Part shown: piece after piece, positions 32,391 to 38,787 of the stretch | How the letters are laid out: each line of letters begins with the position of its first letter | Numbering within the stretch: the stretch's first letter is position 1 | Assembly (NCBI GenBank): GCA_002320605.1 | Contig: DCKG01000010.1 | Span: forward strand, 1 to 38,787 | Length of the DNA: 38,787 bases | Source of the DNA: Bacteroidales bacterium UBA1680 | GTDB lineage: Bacteria; Bacteroidota; Bacteroidia; Bacteroidales; UBA932 | Direction of reading: 5' to 3' | The notes under the pieces: model-generated | Told to the model about the DNA's origin: nothing | The model's input: the letters and a program-made list of their open reading frames with translations, nothing else | Database searches by the model: none | Program-made: the position numbers and the translations under genes

Positions 32391-33444
32391 ACGTGAGTTC
32401 GACGAATTATAACTAAAAGATTGACAGTTGGATAAGGCCATTCTCGCACGGCGAGACGCGCTCCACATCGATCATCGGCTTCTTCGGGAAGAACGAGTAG
32501 GCGGCCAGACCGGCCATCAGGTTGACCGTGAAGCCGACGACCGACCTGTGCCTGGAGTGCTCGATCTGGGCCATGTTCTTCAGCTCGTCGTTGATGGTCT
32601 CGATCAGCGCCCTCTTGCGCAGGAGGACCCTGTCCGCAATGGTCATGACTTGTCCTTTCATGTTGCTCTTCAGTTTTGTTATCAGTTGAATGCCATCCAC
32701 GAAGAGCCTGGAGAAGAGATCCTTGCAGATGTATCCCTTGTCCCCGACCAACTTGCCGAAGATCTGCTCGATGAAGGACTTGTTCCGCAGCGGCTCCCGG
32801 TCGTCGACATTGCCGGGTGTGAGCATGAAGTTCAACAAGTCTCCCTTCTCGTTGCAGATCAGATGCAGTTTGAAGCCATAGAACCAGCCCATGGAGCACT
32901 GTCCCCGCCGGGCAAGGCCCCTGAAGACCTTGTGAAGGTGGATGCGCTGGTTCCGGCAGACACGCAATGCGGTACTGTCCACGAAGCTGATCCCCGTGCA
33001 ACCTCCCATGCAGCACTTCTTCACGAACAGGATGAAGGGGACGGCCACCTTCCGCTCCAGCTCCACGAAGCGGTTATAGGAGACGGTATGGGGAAACAGG
33101 CCCCTCATGTTCCTGCAGACTTCATCCAAGTAAAAATGTTTCAGACATTTGTATCCACACAGGTGGAACAGTATCATGATGGTGACCACCTCGGCATCGG
33201 ACAGTGCGCCGTCCCGGTGGTACTTCCGCTTCGACGCCTCCCGTCTGGGGGCGAGTCCGTTGACCCTGACAAATCTATCATAAAGATGGCAGAAATCGTC
33301 GGCCATACAGAAAATTTCAGTAACTTTGTCTTTGGCGATCGTCATAGCGAAAGGTTTTGTTATTGGTTTGTTGGTATTCCAAATTTACAAAATCTTTCGC
33401 TATTTTCATAATAATCAATTAGTTAAATTTCATCGAACTCACGT
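32391..33444 (-). mobile_element. IS982-family insertion sequence nested in the IS1182-like element
   Basis: A 1054-bp element with 25-bp terminal inverted repeats matching in 22 positions (both start ACGTGAGTTCGA). It is flanked by perfect TAAATTA duplications (32384-32390, 33445-33451). It encodes one full-length transposase. Removing it and one duplication restores a TTTG-N19-TATATTTG promoter for the outer transposase. Confidence 0.9.
32413..33345 (-). CDS. IS982 family transposase
   Basis: A 310-residue DDE transposase. The N-terminus FCMADDFCHLYDRFV is typical of IS982 proteins. The catalytic core shows ISFVDSTALRVCRNQR (first D, about 136), LVGDKGYICKDL (second D, about 214) and LIETINDELKNMAQIEHSRHRS (E near 268), all family signatures. 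The frame is intact, the terminal repeats match and the target duplication is perfect, so this copy may be active. Confidence 0.95.
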   Translation of the reverse strand: MTIAKDKVTEIFCMADDFCHLYDRFVRVNGLAPRREASKRKYHRDGALSDAEVVTIMILFHLCGYKCLKHFYLDEVCRNMRGLFPHTVSYNRFVELERKVAVPFILFVKKCCMGGCTGISFVDSTALRVCRNQRIHLHKVFRGLARRGQCSMGWFYGFKLHLICNEKGDLLNFMLTPGNVDDREPLRNKSFIEQIFGKLVGDKGYICKDLFSRLFVDGIQLITKLKSNMKGQVMTIADRVLLRKRALIETINDELKNMAQIEHSRHRSVVGFTVNLMAGLAAYSFFPKKPMIDVERVSPCENGLIQLSIF

Positions 33445-33602
33445 TAAATTAATGAAAAACAAATGAATTATGCAAATCAATCTTACTTCAGCAACGACTG
33501 TCTTCGCACTTCTGCCATCACCCCTCGACAGAAGACTCAGCCGTGGTGAGGGGCGGCTGACTTTTTAAAGTGGACTCAACTATATTTTTAAAATATTTAC
33601 AG

Positions 33603-33610
33603 TATATTTG
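33603..33610 (+). promoter_or_regulatory. Candidate -7 box of lysA
   Basis: TATATTTG is a full TAnnTTTG match 25 bp beyond the right end of the IS1182-like element and 91 nt before the lysA ATG. No TTTG is visible 19-21 nt upstream. Before the IS insertion this box and the ABC-operon -7 box would have been about 45 bp apart and divergent. Confidence 0.45.
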
Positions 33611-33701
33611 TCAAGCGGCCTCAGAAGCTGTTCCCTTCGGTGCCATTTATCTTAAGTTGCTGGCATCGAGATTTTTATGAATATATTAAAACGAACTTGC
33701 A

Positions 33702-34913
33702 ATGCTGAATATTCCAGATTTCGCATCTTTTAGGAACGTCGCTACGCCGTTCTACTATTACGATATCGACCTCTTCAATAAAACTGTCGCCGAGGTGGCT
33801 GAATTGTCGAAAAAATACAATGTCCACGTGCATTATTCCGTTAAGGCCAATTCCGATTCGCGTCTGAATGATATCATAAGTGCGGCTGGTCTTGGAACAG
33901 ACTGCGTGAGCGGAGACGAGATAGAGTTTGCCGTGAGCTGCGGCTTCGATCCTAAGGATATATTTTTCGCCGGTGTAGGTAAGACGGATAAGGAAATCGT
34001 TCAGGCATTGCAGGTCGGCATCGGGGCTTTCGTCGTGGAATCGCTCGAGGAAATCGTGATTATCGGGGATTTGGCAAAGAAGCTTGGCAGACGAGTGTCC
34101 ATGAGCCTGAGAATCAATCCGAATATCGATGCGCACACCCATCATCACATTACCACGGGACTCTATGAAGATAAGTTCGGGATATCCGACCGCAGTTTCG
34201 ATGAGGCCGCGTCGCTGGTAAAGAGTTACGATAATATCGATTTCTTCGGACTTCAGTTCCACATTGGCTCGCAGATTCTGGATGTTGAAGAAGTTGTGAA
34301 ATTAGAGTGCGAGAGAGTGAATGACATCGTGGCTCGGTTCGAACGGGATGGGATGATAGTAAAGAATATTGATCTTGGGGGAGGTCTTGGAATAGATTAT
34401 GATGACCCGGACAATAACCCTGTGCCGGATTTCGAGACTTGGTTCAGGACTATCCGGAAATATCTCGTGGCTCGTCCCGAGCAGGGCGTTCACGTGGAGC
34501 CGGGGCGTTCTCTTGTCGGTCAGGCAGGGTCGCTGATTTCCAGGGTTCTATACGTCAAGAAGGGCGAAAATCGTCGTTTCTTGATGGTGGATGCCGGCAT
34601 GAACGACCTCATTCGTCCTGCTTTATACGGAGCTTATCATAAAATTGAGAATCTGTCGGCTCATTACGATGACAACGATTCGCGAGAAATGCGCGTGTAT
34701 GATGTTGTCGGTCCTGTGTGCGAGTCTGCTGATACATTCGGCAAGGAGCGCACTCTGGCTAAGAGTCACAGGGGAGACCTCATCGCAATACGAAGCGCTG
34801 GCGCTTATGGACAAGTAATGGCTTCGCATTACAACATGCGCCCATTCGCCCCATCGGTATATTCAGATAGGCTTGCCGAAGCCCCACGTCGCAAGGACTA
34901 CTTCGCCAAATAG
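33702..34913 (+). CDS. lysA: Diaminopimelate decarboxylase
   Basis: The last step of lysine synthesis: PLP-dependent decarboxylation of meso-diaminopimelate. The 403-residue protein belongs to the alanine-racemase-fold (fold III) decarboxylases. The PLP lysine is in VHYSVKANSD (about residue 49), the glycine-rich phosphate loop in NIDLGGGLGIDYD (about 223-235), VEPGRSL at about 266 and the substrate-side motif GPVCESADTFGKER (about 341-354). FHIGSQI holds the conserved histidine. The IS1182-like element is inserted 125 bp upstream, close to its promoter. Confidence 0.97.
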   Translation: MLNIPDFASFRNVATPFYYYDIDLFNKTVAEVAELSKKYNVHVHYSVKANSDSRLNDIISAAGLGTDCVSGDEIEFAVSCGFDPKDIFFAGVGKTDKEIVQALQVGIGAFVVESLEEIVIIGDLAKKLGRRVSMSLRINPNIDAHTHHHITTGLYEDKFGISDRSFDEAASLVKSYDNIDFFGLQFHIGSQILDVEEVVKLECERVNDIVARFERDGMIVKNIDLGGGLGIDYDDPDNNPVPDFETWFRTIRKYLVARPEQGVHVEPGRSLVGQAGSLISRVLYVKKGENRRFLMVDAGMNDLIRPALYGAYHKIENLSAHYDDNDSREMRVYDVVGPVCESADTFGKERTLAKSHRGDLIAIRSAGAYGQVMASHYNMRPFAPSVYSDRLAEAPRRKDYFAK

Positions 34914-34933
34914 CCCACAGTCTGCCCACCTTG

Positions 34934-35014
34934 GCACCTGCATCGCGATAAAATTTGCGCAAAAGCTCCTCTTATGACCGCCGTTGCACCTGTATCTCGA
35001 TATTAATTTGCGCA
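34934..35014. repeat. Pair of 28-29 bp direct repeats
   Basis: Copies at 34934-34961 and 34986-35014 share GCACCTG.ATC.CGATA and AATTTGCGCA, 52 bp apart start to start, just upstream of the 92-bp repeat. Confidence 0.65.
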
Positions 35015-35026
35015 GCAGATCTACTG

Positions 35027-35118
35027 TGCAAAAGCCGGGCATGGGTATGTGCATTCTGCGGGGTTACATGGCAGCATGACCTTCCGTGGCTGGCTTTTAA
35101 AAGCGGGGCAGGGCAGGC
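35027..35118. repeat. 92-bp intergenic repeat, copy 1
   Basis: Gap-free match to 35954-36045 with about 80% identity by eye. Shared words are TGCAAAAGC, TTCTGCGGGGTTACA, GGCAGCATG and GGCTTTTAAAAGCG. The 3' half forms an imperfect long hairpin centred on TTTTAAAA. Confidence 0.8.
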
Positions 35119-35332
35119 CCACTGTCACTCTATGATGCCTGTGACACGACGCCCTGCCCCGGATTTGCAAGCCTTGCCTAGTTTTTGCGCGAACCTCGAT
35201 CGGGGACAGAGGACCCGGATTTGGCGAGCGAACGATTACATAATCATTTTTGACTGAATAATTCTGGTTATCTGAAAAATTGAGTAAATTCGAGCAAGAA
35301 AGTATTTTGCTCTTATGCTGAATGTATTGAAT

Positions 35333-35896
35333 ATGAAAAAGATAATATCGGCCGCTTTATTGATATTCATCACAATCGCTCTATCCGCCCAGAGGAAGGT
35401 TGTCAGAGACACTCTCTTTGTTAATGGAAAACCGATAGGGTGTACGATTACGAATTGGTACTGCATCGAGGGAGACAAGTGTCCGAGCTTTACTGTGTTC
35501 GACGAGAATGGCAAGAAGATAGTCAGCAAGGATTTGCTGGGCAAAACAGTTGTCATTAGTTTCTGGATCAATACCTGTGCTCCTTGCCGAAAAGAATTGA
35601 GCCGGGTGGGTCCTGAATTGATTGACAAATATTCGCCGGACGAATTCGCGTTCATAGCTATCGGCTCTGGCGAGACTGCGGAAAGCGCGAAGGCCTTCAG
35701 ATTGCGCTCAACAGCGACATTCCCCCTGTGTTATGACGAAACGGGAGATGTGGTTAAGAAATTCGCTGACAATGGTTTCCCGAAGCTCTTCGTGGTTGAT
35801 TCCAAAGGAATAGTGCGGATGACCGAGCAAGGATATAGTGAGGAGAAGTTCTCTCACCTTAAAAAAGTAGTTGATAGATTGGTAAAGACTCGGTAG
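35333..35896 (+). CDS. TlpA/ResA-like thioredoxin-fold protein, secreted
   Basis: A 187-residue protein from ATG 35333 with a signal peptide (MKKIISAALLIFITIALSAQ). The thioredoxin domain spans about 48-185 with active site CAPC (82-85) after VVISFWINT, and cis-proline in NGFPKLFVVDSKG. Such periplasmic proteins reduce disulfides, for instance in cytochrome c maturation, or act in oxidative defence. Two further cysteines (C37, C44 and C50 region) precede the domain. No partner gene lies beside it; it is flanked on both sides by 92-bp repeats. Confidence 0.9.
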   Translation: MKKIISAALLIFITIALSAQRKVVRDTLFVNGKPIGCTITNWYCIEGDKCPSFTVFDENGKKIVSKDLLGKTVVISFWINTCAPCRKELSRVGPELIDKYSPDEFAFIAIGSGETAESAKAFRLRSTATFPLCYDETGDVVKKFADNGFPKLFVVDSKGIVRMTEQGYSEEKFSHLKKVVDRLVKTR

Positions 35897-35953
35897 CCTG
35901 CTTTAAAAATTGTCGAGGCGAACTCTTAAACGAGCGCATGCGCATGCCGTCGC

Positions 35954-36045
35954 TGCAAAAGCTGGGAATGGGTGTGTGCCTTCTGCGGGGTTACAGGGCA
36001 GCATGGCCATCCGAGGCCGGCTTTTAAAAGCGAGGCTGGGCATGC
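35954..36045. repeat. 92-bp intergenic repeat, copy 2
   Basis: Gap-free partner of 35027-35118. Around GGCTTTTAAAAGCG the flanks AGCATGGCC and GGGCATGCT are nearly complementary, giving a long imperfect hairpin like a REP unit. Confidence 0.8.
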
Positions 36046-36082
36046 TATCCGTCGCCCTAAGCCACTCTACGGCATACCACTA

Positions 36083-36142
36083 TGCCCTGAAACTGTAAGC
36101 ACTGCCCTGGAACTGTATACCTTGTCCTGAAACTGTATCTCC
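36083..36142. repeat. Three 20-bp tandem repeats
   Basis: Units at 36083, 36103 and 36123 share TG(C/T)CCTG(A/G)AACTGTA and differ mainly in the last five bases. They lie between the second 92-bp repeat and the RAYT-like gene. Confidence 0.75.
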
Positions 36143-36333
36143 TATGTCCGTGATTCGTAATCCACTGACCAGAATCCGTAGGCCTATGCCTAGGATGGTT
36201 CTTAAACACATGACAAAAAATAGCGCGTAAGTATGGTATTCTAAAATTAGGATACGTAGATATCTTTCATTAAATTGCAAAAGAATTGAGCGCCAGAGCT
36301 CGATGACATATATTCATTAACTATTATTATGCT

Positions 36334-37224
36334 ATGAACGACTTTTTTGCTCCTTCGCCGGTCTCGGATTGTTACCACATCTATTCCAACGGCACCACGA
36401 TGAATGTACTGTTCACAGAAAGAGATGAATACATATTCATGATGAATATGCTGGCAGTCACGTCTTTCGCTAACAATATCACCCTCCTGGTCACTCAGGT
36501 CATGGACACACATTTCCATGTTATCGCCTATGGCAGCCAGACAGCATGCTCAAAATTTACAAGGGACCTATCTATGAAGTTAGGAACATTCATAAGTAAG
36601 AGGAAGCTTTCTGGCAGGCTTGAGATCTCAATGGACCCCATCTGGGATAGTCAGGAACTGAAAAATAAAATAATATATGTCTATAGAAATGCCATCACCG
36701 CTGGTTTTCCTCTGGCGCCATGGCAATATGAATGGGGGCCTGGGGATATCTATTTCGTGAAACATGAGACATTCAAAAATATAGGCTTGTCTATCAGTAC
36801 TATCTCAGCAACCAAAAAACGCAAGCTTTTTCATACTCATCTCTCCTTACCTGATGAATGGAGAGTGAATGCTGAAGGTATGATTGTTCCTCATTGCTAT
36901 ATCGATTGGCAGAGGGTTGAGAAATTATTTCTGACCATCAGAGCTTTCATTGCTTTTCTGTACCAGAAGAAGGATATAGAGGCAGCGATAAATTCAGAAT
37001 GTGCAAGCGGTGCTTACATAAAATATAACGAGAAGGATTTGAGGAAATATGCCAACGATTTGTGTATGGATGTTTTTGGTAAATCGTTGTCGCAAGTCGA
37101 TTTCGATAACAAGGTCGCAGTGGCCAGGAAGGTCTGGGCCAGCAAGAGAAATGTGACGGTGTCTGCTTTAAGCCGAGTCGTTAGAGTGGATAAAGACGTA
37201 CTTCGTCAGGTGCTGGGTGTTTGA
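36334..37224 (+). CDS. RAYT-like HUH (Y1) transposase
   Basis: A 296-residue protein of the IS200/REP-associated tyrosine transposase group, which nick single-stranded DNA at hairpins. The N-terminus HIYSNGTTMNVLFTERDEYIFMMNML aligns with the RAYT opening; the HUH motif is HFH at 60-62 (VMDTHFHVIAYG), and the catalytic tyrosine is likely Y115 in IIYVYRNAITAGF. The C-terminal part (about 230-296, ending SALSRVVRVDKDVLRQVLGV) looks like a helix-turn-helix, seen in longer Bacteroidota RAYTs. No IS200-type flanks are apparent. Many REP-like hairpin repeats occur in the same window. An IS66 element begins 7 bp after the stop. Confidence 0.85.
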   Translation: MNDFFAPSPVSDCYHIYSNGTTMNVLFTERDEYIFMMNMLAVTSFANNITLLVTQVMDTHFHVIAYGSQTACSKFTRDLSMKLGTFISKRKLSGRLEISMDPIWDSQELKNKIIYVYRNAITAGFPLAPWQYEWGPGDIYFVKHETFKNIGLSISTISATKKRKLFHTHLSLPDEWRVNAEGMIVPHCYIDWQRVEKLFLTIRAFIAFLYQKKDIEAAINSECASGAYIKYNEKDLRKYANDLCMDVFGKSLSQVDFDNKVAVARKVWASKRNVTVSALSRVVRVDKDVLRQVLGV

Positions 37225-37264
37225 GGGATGCGTAAGCGTCTCCGGGATGCCGTGTAGCCGGGGC

Positions 37265-37293
37265 ATAAAGAAAGCAGGGTCATACGCCCTGCT
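37265..37293 (-). terminator. Intrinsic terminator at the end of tnpC
   Basis: AGCAGGG (37273-37279) and CCCTGCT (37287-37293) form a 7-bp stem. On the minus strand the stem is followed by TTTCTTTATG. The tnpC stop codon (37280-37282) lies in the loop. Confidence 0.6.
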
Positions 37294-38266
37294 CTAGTTT
37301 TGTCCAGCGGTCAGGGAGGAGGTTGCGGAAGGCATCCGGCGGTGTTCCGTTGGGCATCGCTGCCACTCTGTTCAGCACATCGGCAAGATACTCGAAGAAG
37401 TTGATGCGGCGCAGGCGGCAGGAACAGGCCAGGGAGTAGAAGATGGCGCCGCGCTCGGCTCCGGCGTGACTGCCGAAGAACAGGGAGTTCTTCCTGGAGA
37501 GGGAGATGTAGCGGTTGATACGCTCAATGAGGTTGTTGTCCCAGGCGTAGTCTCCGCCCGTGGCGATGGCTTCGATGCCATCCCACTCGTTCAGGAAGTA
37601 GTTCACGGCCCCGTGCATCTGCGATTTTGGCGGGTACTTGTCCGTCCGTGCTTGCACCCGCAGGAGAGTCGCTTTCAGTTTACTCAGTATCGGGGGAGCA
37701 TATTCCTGCCGCCACTTTAGATTATCGTCCGCGGTCCAGCCATCCTTTCCTATACGGTGCAGATGCTCATTTACGTAGAGTTGATTAGTGAGTGAGAGTA
37801 TCTCATCGGCATCGGGATTGCCCTTCATGTCCACGAAGTCCCGCTTGCAGTGCTGCAGGCAGGAGAGCCTGAGTATCTTCCCGTTTGATTGGGCCGCCAC
37901 TTTCTTGTAGGCTTTCAAGCCGTCGGACTGGATGGTGCCTTCATAGCCCTTAAGCTCGTTCAGTATGACGTCCTCGCTGCGGGAGCCGTCATCGTAGAAG
38001 AAGTAAACAAGGCCCGTATGTGCGGCGACTATTGCCCAGACATATCCCTTCCTGCTTCCCTTGCCGCCGTTGTCATCCGCTTTTACCAGTATCTTGTGAT
38101 ACGTCTCGTCGCAGCAGAGGTACCTATCCTCCTTGACGGCCTTCCGCATGGCCTTGTGTAGCTTCTCGAACAGCCCGGCCGTCTTCTTGAGAAGGCCGTG
38201 GGCGGTCTGCTTGTCCAGGTTGAAGCCGTTCTCCGTGAAGTAGTTCACGATGCGCTCCACCGGCAT
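37280..38266 (-). pseudogene. IS66 transposase TnpC, C-terminal catalytic part
   Basis: 328 codons from ATG 38264-38266. This part carries the whole DDE core: LCCDETYHKI (D), IQSDGLKAYKK (D) and DNNLIERINRYISLSRKNSLFFGSH (E), plus the IS66 C-terminal domain (SLACSCRLRRINFFEYLADVLNR). It is in the same frame as the upstream part at 38270-38787 but cut from it by a TAA codon, two codons before this ATG. Unless the ATG is used for re-initiation, the full-length protein is not made. Confidence 0.85.
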
Positions 38267-38269
38267 CGA

Positions 38270-38787
38270 TTACAGATAGCGGAGCTGGGCGATGCCCGCG
38301 ATGAACGAGCCGTCGAAGCTGGAGTTCTGGATCGGGGCGAGAGGCGCCTTCGCGCTCACCAGGCCGTCTCCGGACTTCATGGCGTGGACGCGGTACGCGT
38401 CCTTGAAGAACTTAGGTGGGTCCATCCTGTAACGGATGACCTCCCGGGTGCTGAAAGGCGTTCCGCCCTCCAGCCCGGCGGGATAGACGTCATGGAAGAC
38501 GGTCTCCATCTCGAAGTGCATGTTGCGCCTGGCCCCGTTGTTGCCGCGGGCTTTCCGCTCTGCCGCCTTGCGCTCCTCTTCCGCCTTTTTCTCCTCTTCG
38601 GTCTTGGGCACAGCCGGCTGCGGCTTCTGCCGCTCGCATTTCTTCTCCGTCAGCTTGGACAGTCCGCGCATCTGGTTCTGAGCCTTGGTCAGAGAGGCGT
38701 CTCGCTCTTTGAGGAGGGCCTCCAGACTGGCGATGGTGGCCTTGAGGTCTGCCACCGTAGCATCGAACGAGGACTGCATGCTCTGTA
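38270..38787 (-). pseudogene. IS66 transposase TnpC, N-terminal part (partial at window edge)
   Basis: The frame is open to the right edge; the first ATG inside is 38777-38779. It has a coiled-coil segment (TVADLKATIASLEALLKERDASLTKAQNQMRGLS), a Lys/Glu-rich linker and the region before the catalytic core, which ends APLAPIQNSSFDGSFIAGIA then QLRYL and TAA (38270-38272). In intact IS66 proteins the chain continues into the motif found right after the stop (SMPVERIVNYFTENG), so this is a single nonsense change. Confidence 0.8.

Larger units (their letters stand above)
30695..33577 (-). mobile_element. IS1182-like insertion sequence (carrying a nested IS982)
   Basis: Terminal inverted repeats GAGTC.ACTTTAAAAAGT.A match in 18 of 20 positions (left from 30695, right ending 33577). 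The flanks repeat AACTAT (30689-30694 and 33578-33583); if the preceding T belongs to the element the duplication is ACTA. The element is 2.88 kb because an IS982-type copy sits at 32391-33444; without it and one 7-bp duplication the outer element is about 1.82 kb. It lies between the divergent promoters of the ABC operon and lysA. Confidence 0.85.
34914..35332. other. Intergenic region with direct repeats
   Basis: No gene is seen. It holds a pair of 28-29 bp repeats, the first 92-bp repeat of the tlpA-flanking pair, and an AT-rich 100 bp before the thioredoxin-like gene in which I find no full promoter match. Confidence 0.6.
35897..36333. other. Intergenic region with repeats upstream of the RAYT-like gene
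   Basis: No gene is seen. It holds the second 92-bp repeat, three 20-bp tandem units, a TTCTTAAACACA fragment of the 32-bp boundary repeat (36199-36210), and an imperfect palindrome GTATTCT-AAAATT-AGGATAC (about 36234-36253). Confidence 0.6.
37232..38787 (-). mobile_element. IS66-family element, left part (runs off the window)
   Basis: The left end begins GTAAGCGTCTCCGG, matching the GTAA-type tips of IS66 elements, 7 bp after the stop of the RAYT-like gene. It includes most of tnpC on the minus strand. The other end, tnpA and tnpB would lie beyond 38787, so the target duplication cannot be checked. Confidence 0.85.

Noticed and set aside
30778..32391. 537-codon open frame on the plus strand
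   Set aside because: It lies exactly antisense to the IS1182-like transposase, is Leu/Val/Gly-rich without any domain, and arises from the GC-rich codon use of the transposase.
32428..33411. 327-codon open frame on the plus strand
   Set aside because: Antisense shadow of the IS982 transposase; no recognisable motif, whereas the minus strand has a full catalytic core.
38270..38272. Programmed stop-codon read-through or recoding in IS66 tnpC
   Set aside because: No SECIS-like or slippery signal is evident, and IS66 tnpC is normally one uninterrupted frame; a nonsense change is simpler.

Overview
The window looks like a chromosomal segment of a Bacteroidales (Bacteroidota) bacterium. The evidence is promoters of the TTTG-N19-TAnnTTTG type instead of -35/-10 boxes, the near absence of Shine-Dalgarno sequences, a GIN-domain lipoprotein next to an OMP_b-brl_3-type outer-membrane barrel, a patatin fused to an Omp85-like barrel, and a secreted bleomycin-hydrolase-like C1 peptidase. 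I cannot resolve the genus. I see no tRNA, rRNA or CRISPR array.

Layout. (1) 1-1733 holds no convincing gene. It is packed with repeats: four 50-bp hairpin repeats, paired 36-bp repeats, REP-like palindromes and a 25-bp minisatellite. (2) 1734-11725 is a housekeeping block: recA with its terminator; divergent from it rlmN, a patatin/Omp85 fusion and recX; then a MATE exporter, purC, mtgA and a secreted C1 peptidase. (3) 11721-13259 carries triple 34-bp-spaced palindromes, a toxin-antitoxin scar (antitoxin head joined out of frame to toxin tail) and an AAA ATPase whose promoter is embedded in twin palindromes. (4) 13271-23489 (minus) is a surface-glycan cluster: GT4 glycosyltransferase, TupA-like ATP-grasp, UDP-GlcNAc 4,6-dehydratase type SDR, DegT aminotransferase, second ATP-grasp ligase, NAD-dependent epimerase, CBS-nucleotidyltransferase, glycosyltransferase and Wzx-like flippase. 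Together they suggest synthesis, possible amino-acylation, activation, transfer and export of a 4-amino-4,6-dideoxy sugar. (5) 23663-25456 is a DUF488 gene followed by 1.4 kb of repeat-rich DNA sharing at least three blocks with region 1. (6) 25457-30491 (minus) is a five-gene operon: ABC ATPase, permease, YtrA-like GntR repressor, GIN lipoprotein and outer-membrane barrel. A palindromic operator lies over its predicted transcription start. (7) 30695-33577 is an IS1182-like element inserted exactly between the divergent promoters of that operon and of lysA. An IS982-family element sits nested inside it and splits the promoter of the outer transposase. (8) 33702-38787 holds lysA, a thioredoxin-like protein flanked by 92-bp direct repeats, a RAYT-like HUH (Y1) transposase, and the left part of an IS66 element whose tnpC is broken by an in-frame stop.

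The strongest new signals are regulatory or mobile. They are the AGTGTA-N12-TACACT operator of the GntR-ABC-GIN-OMP operon, the nested IS that can be read at promoter resolution, the toxin-antitoxin deletion scar, and a RAYT-type transposase in the same neighbourhood as a shared family of palindromic intergenic repeats.
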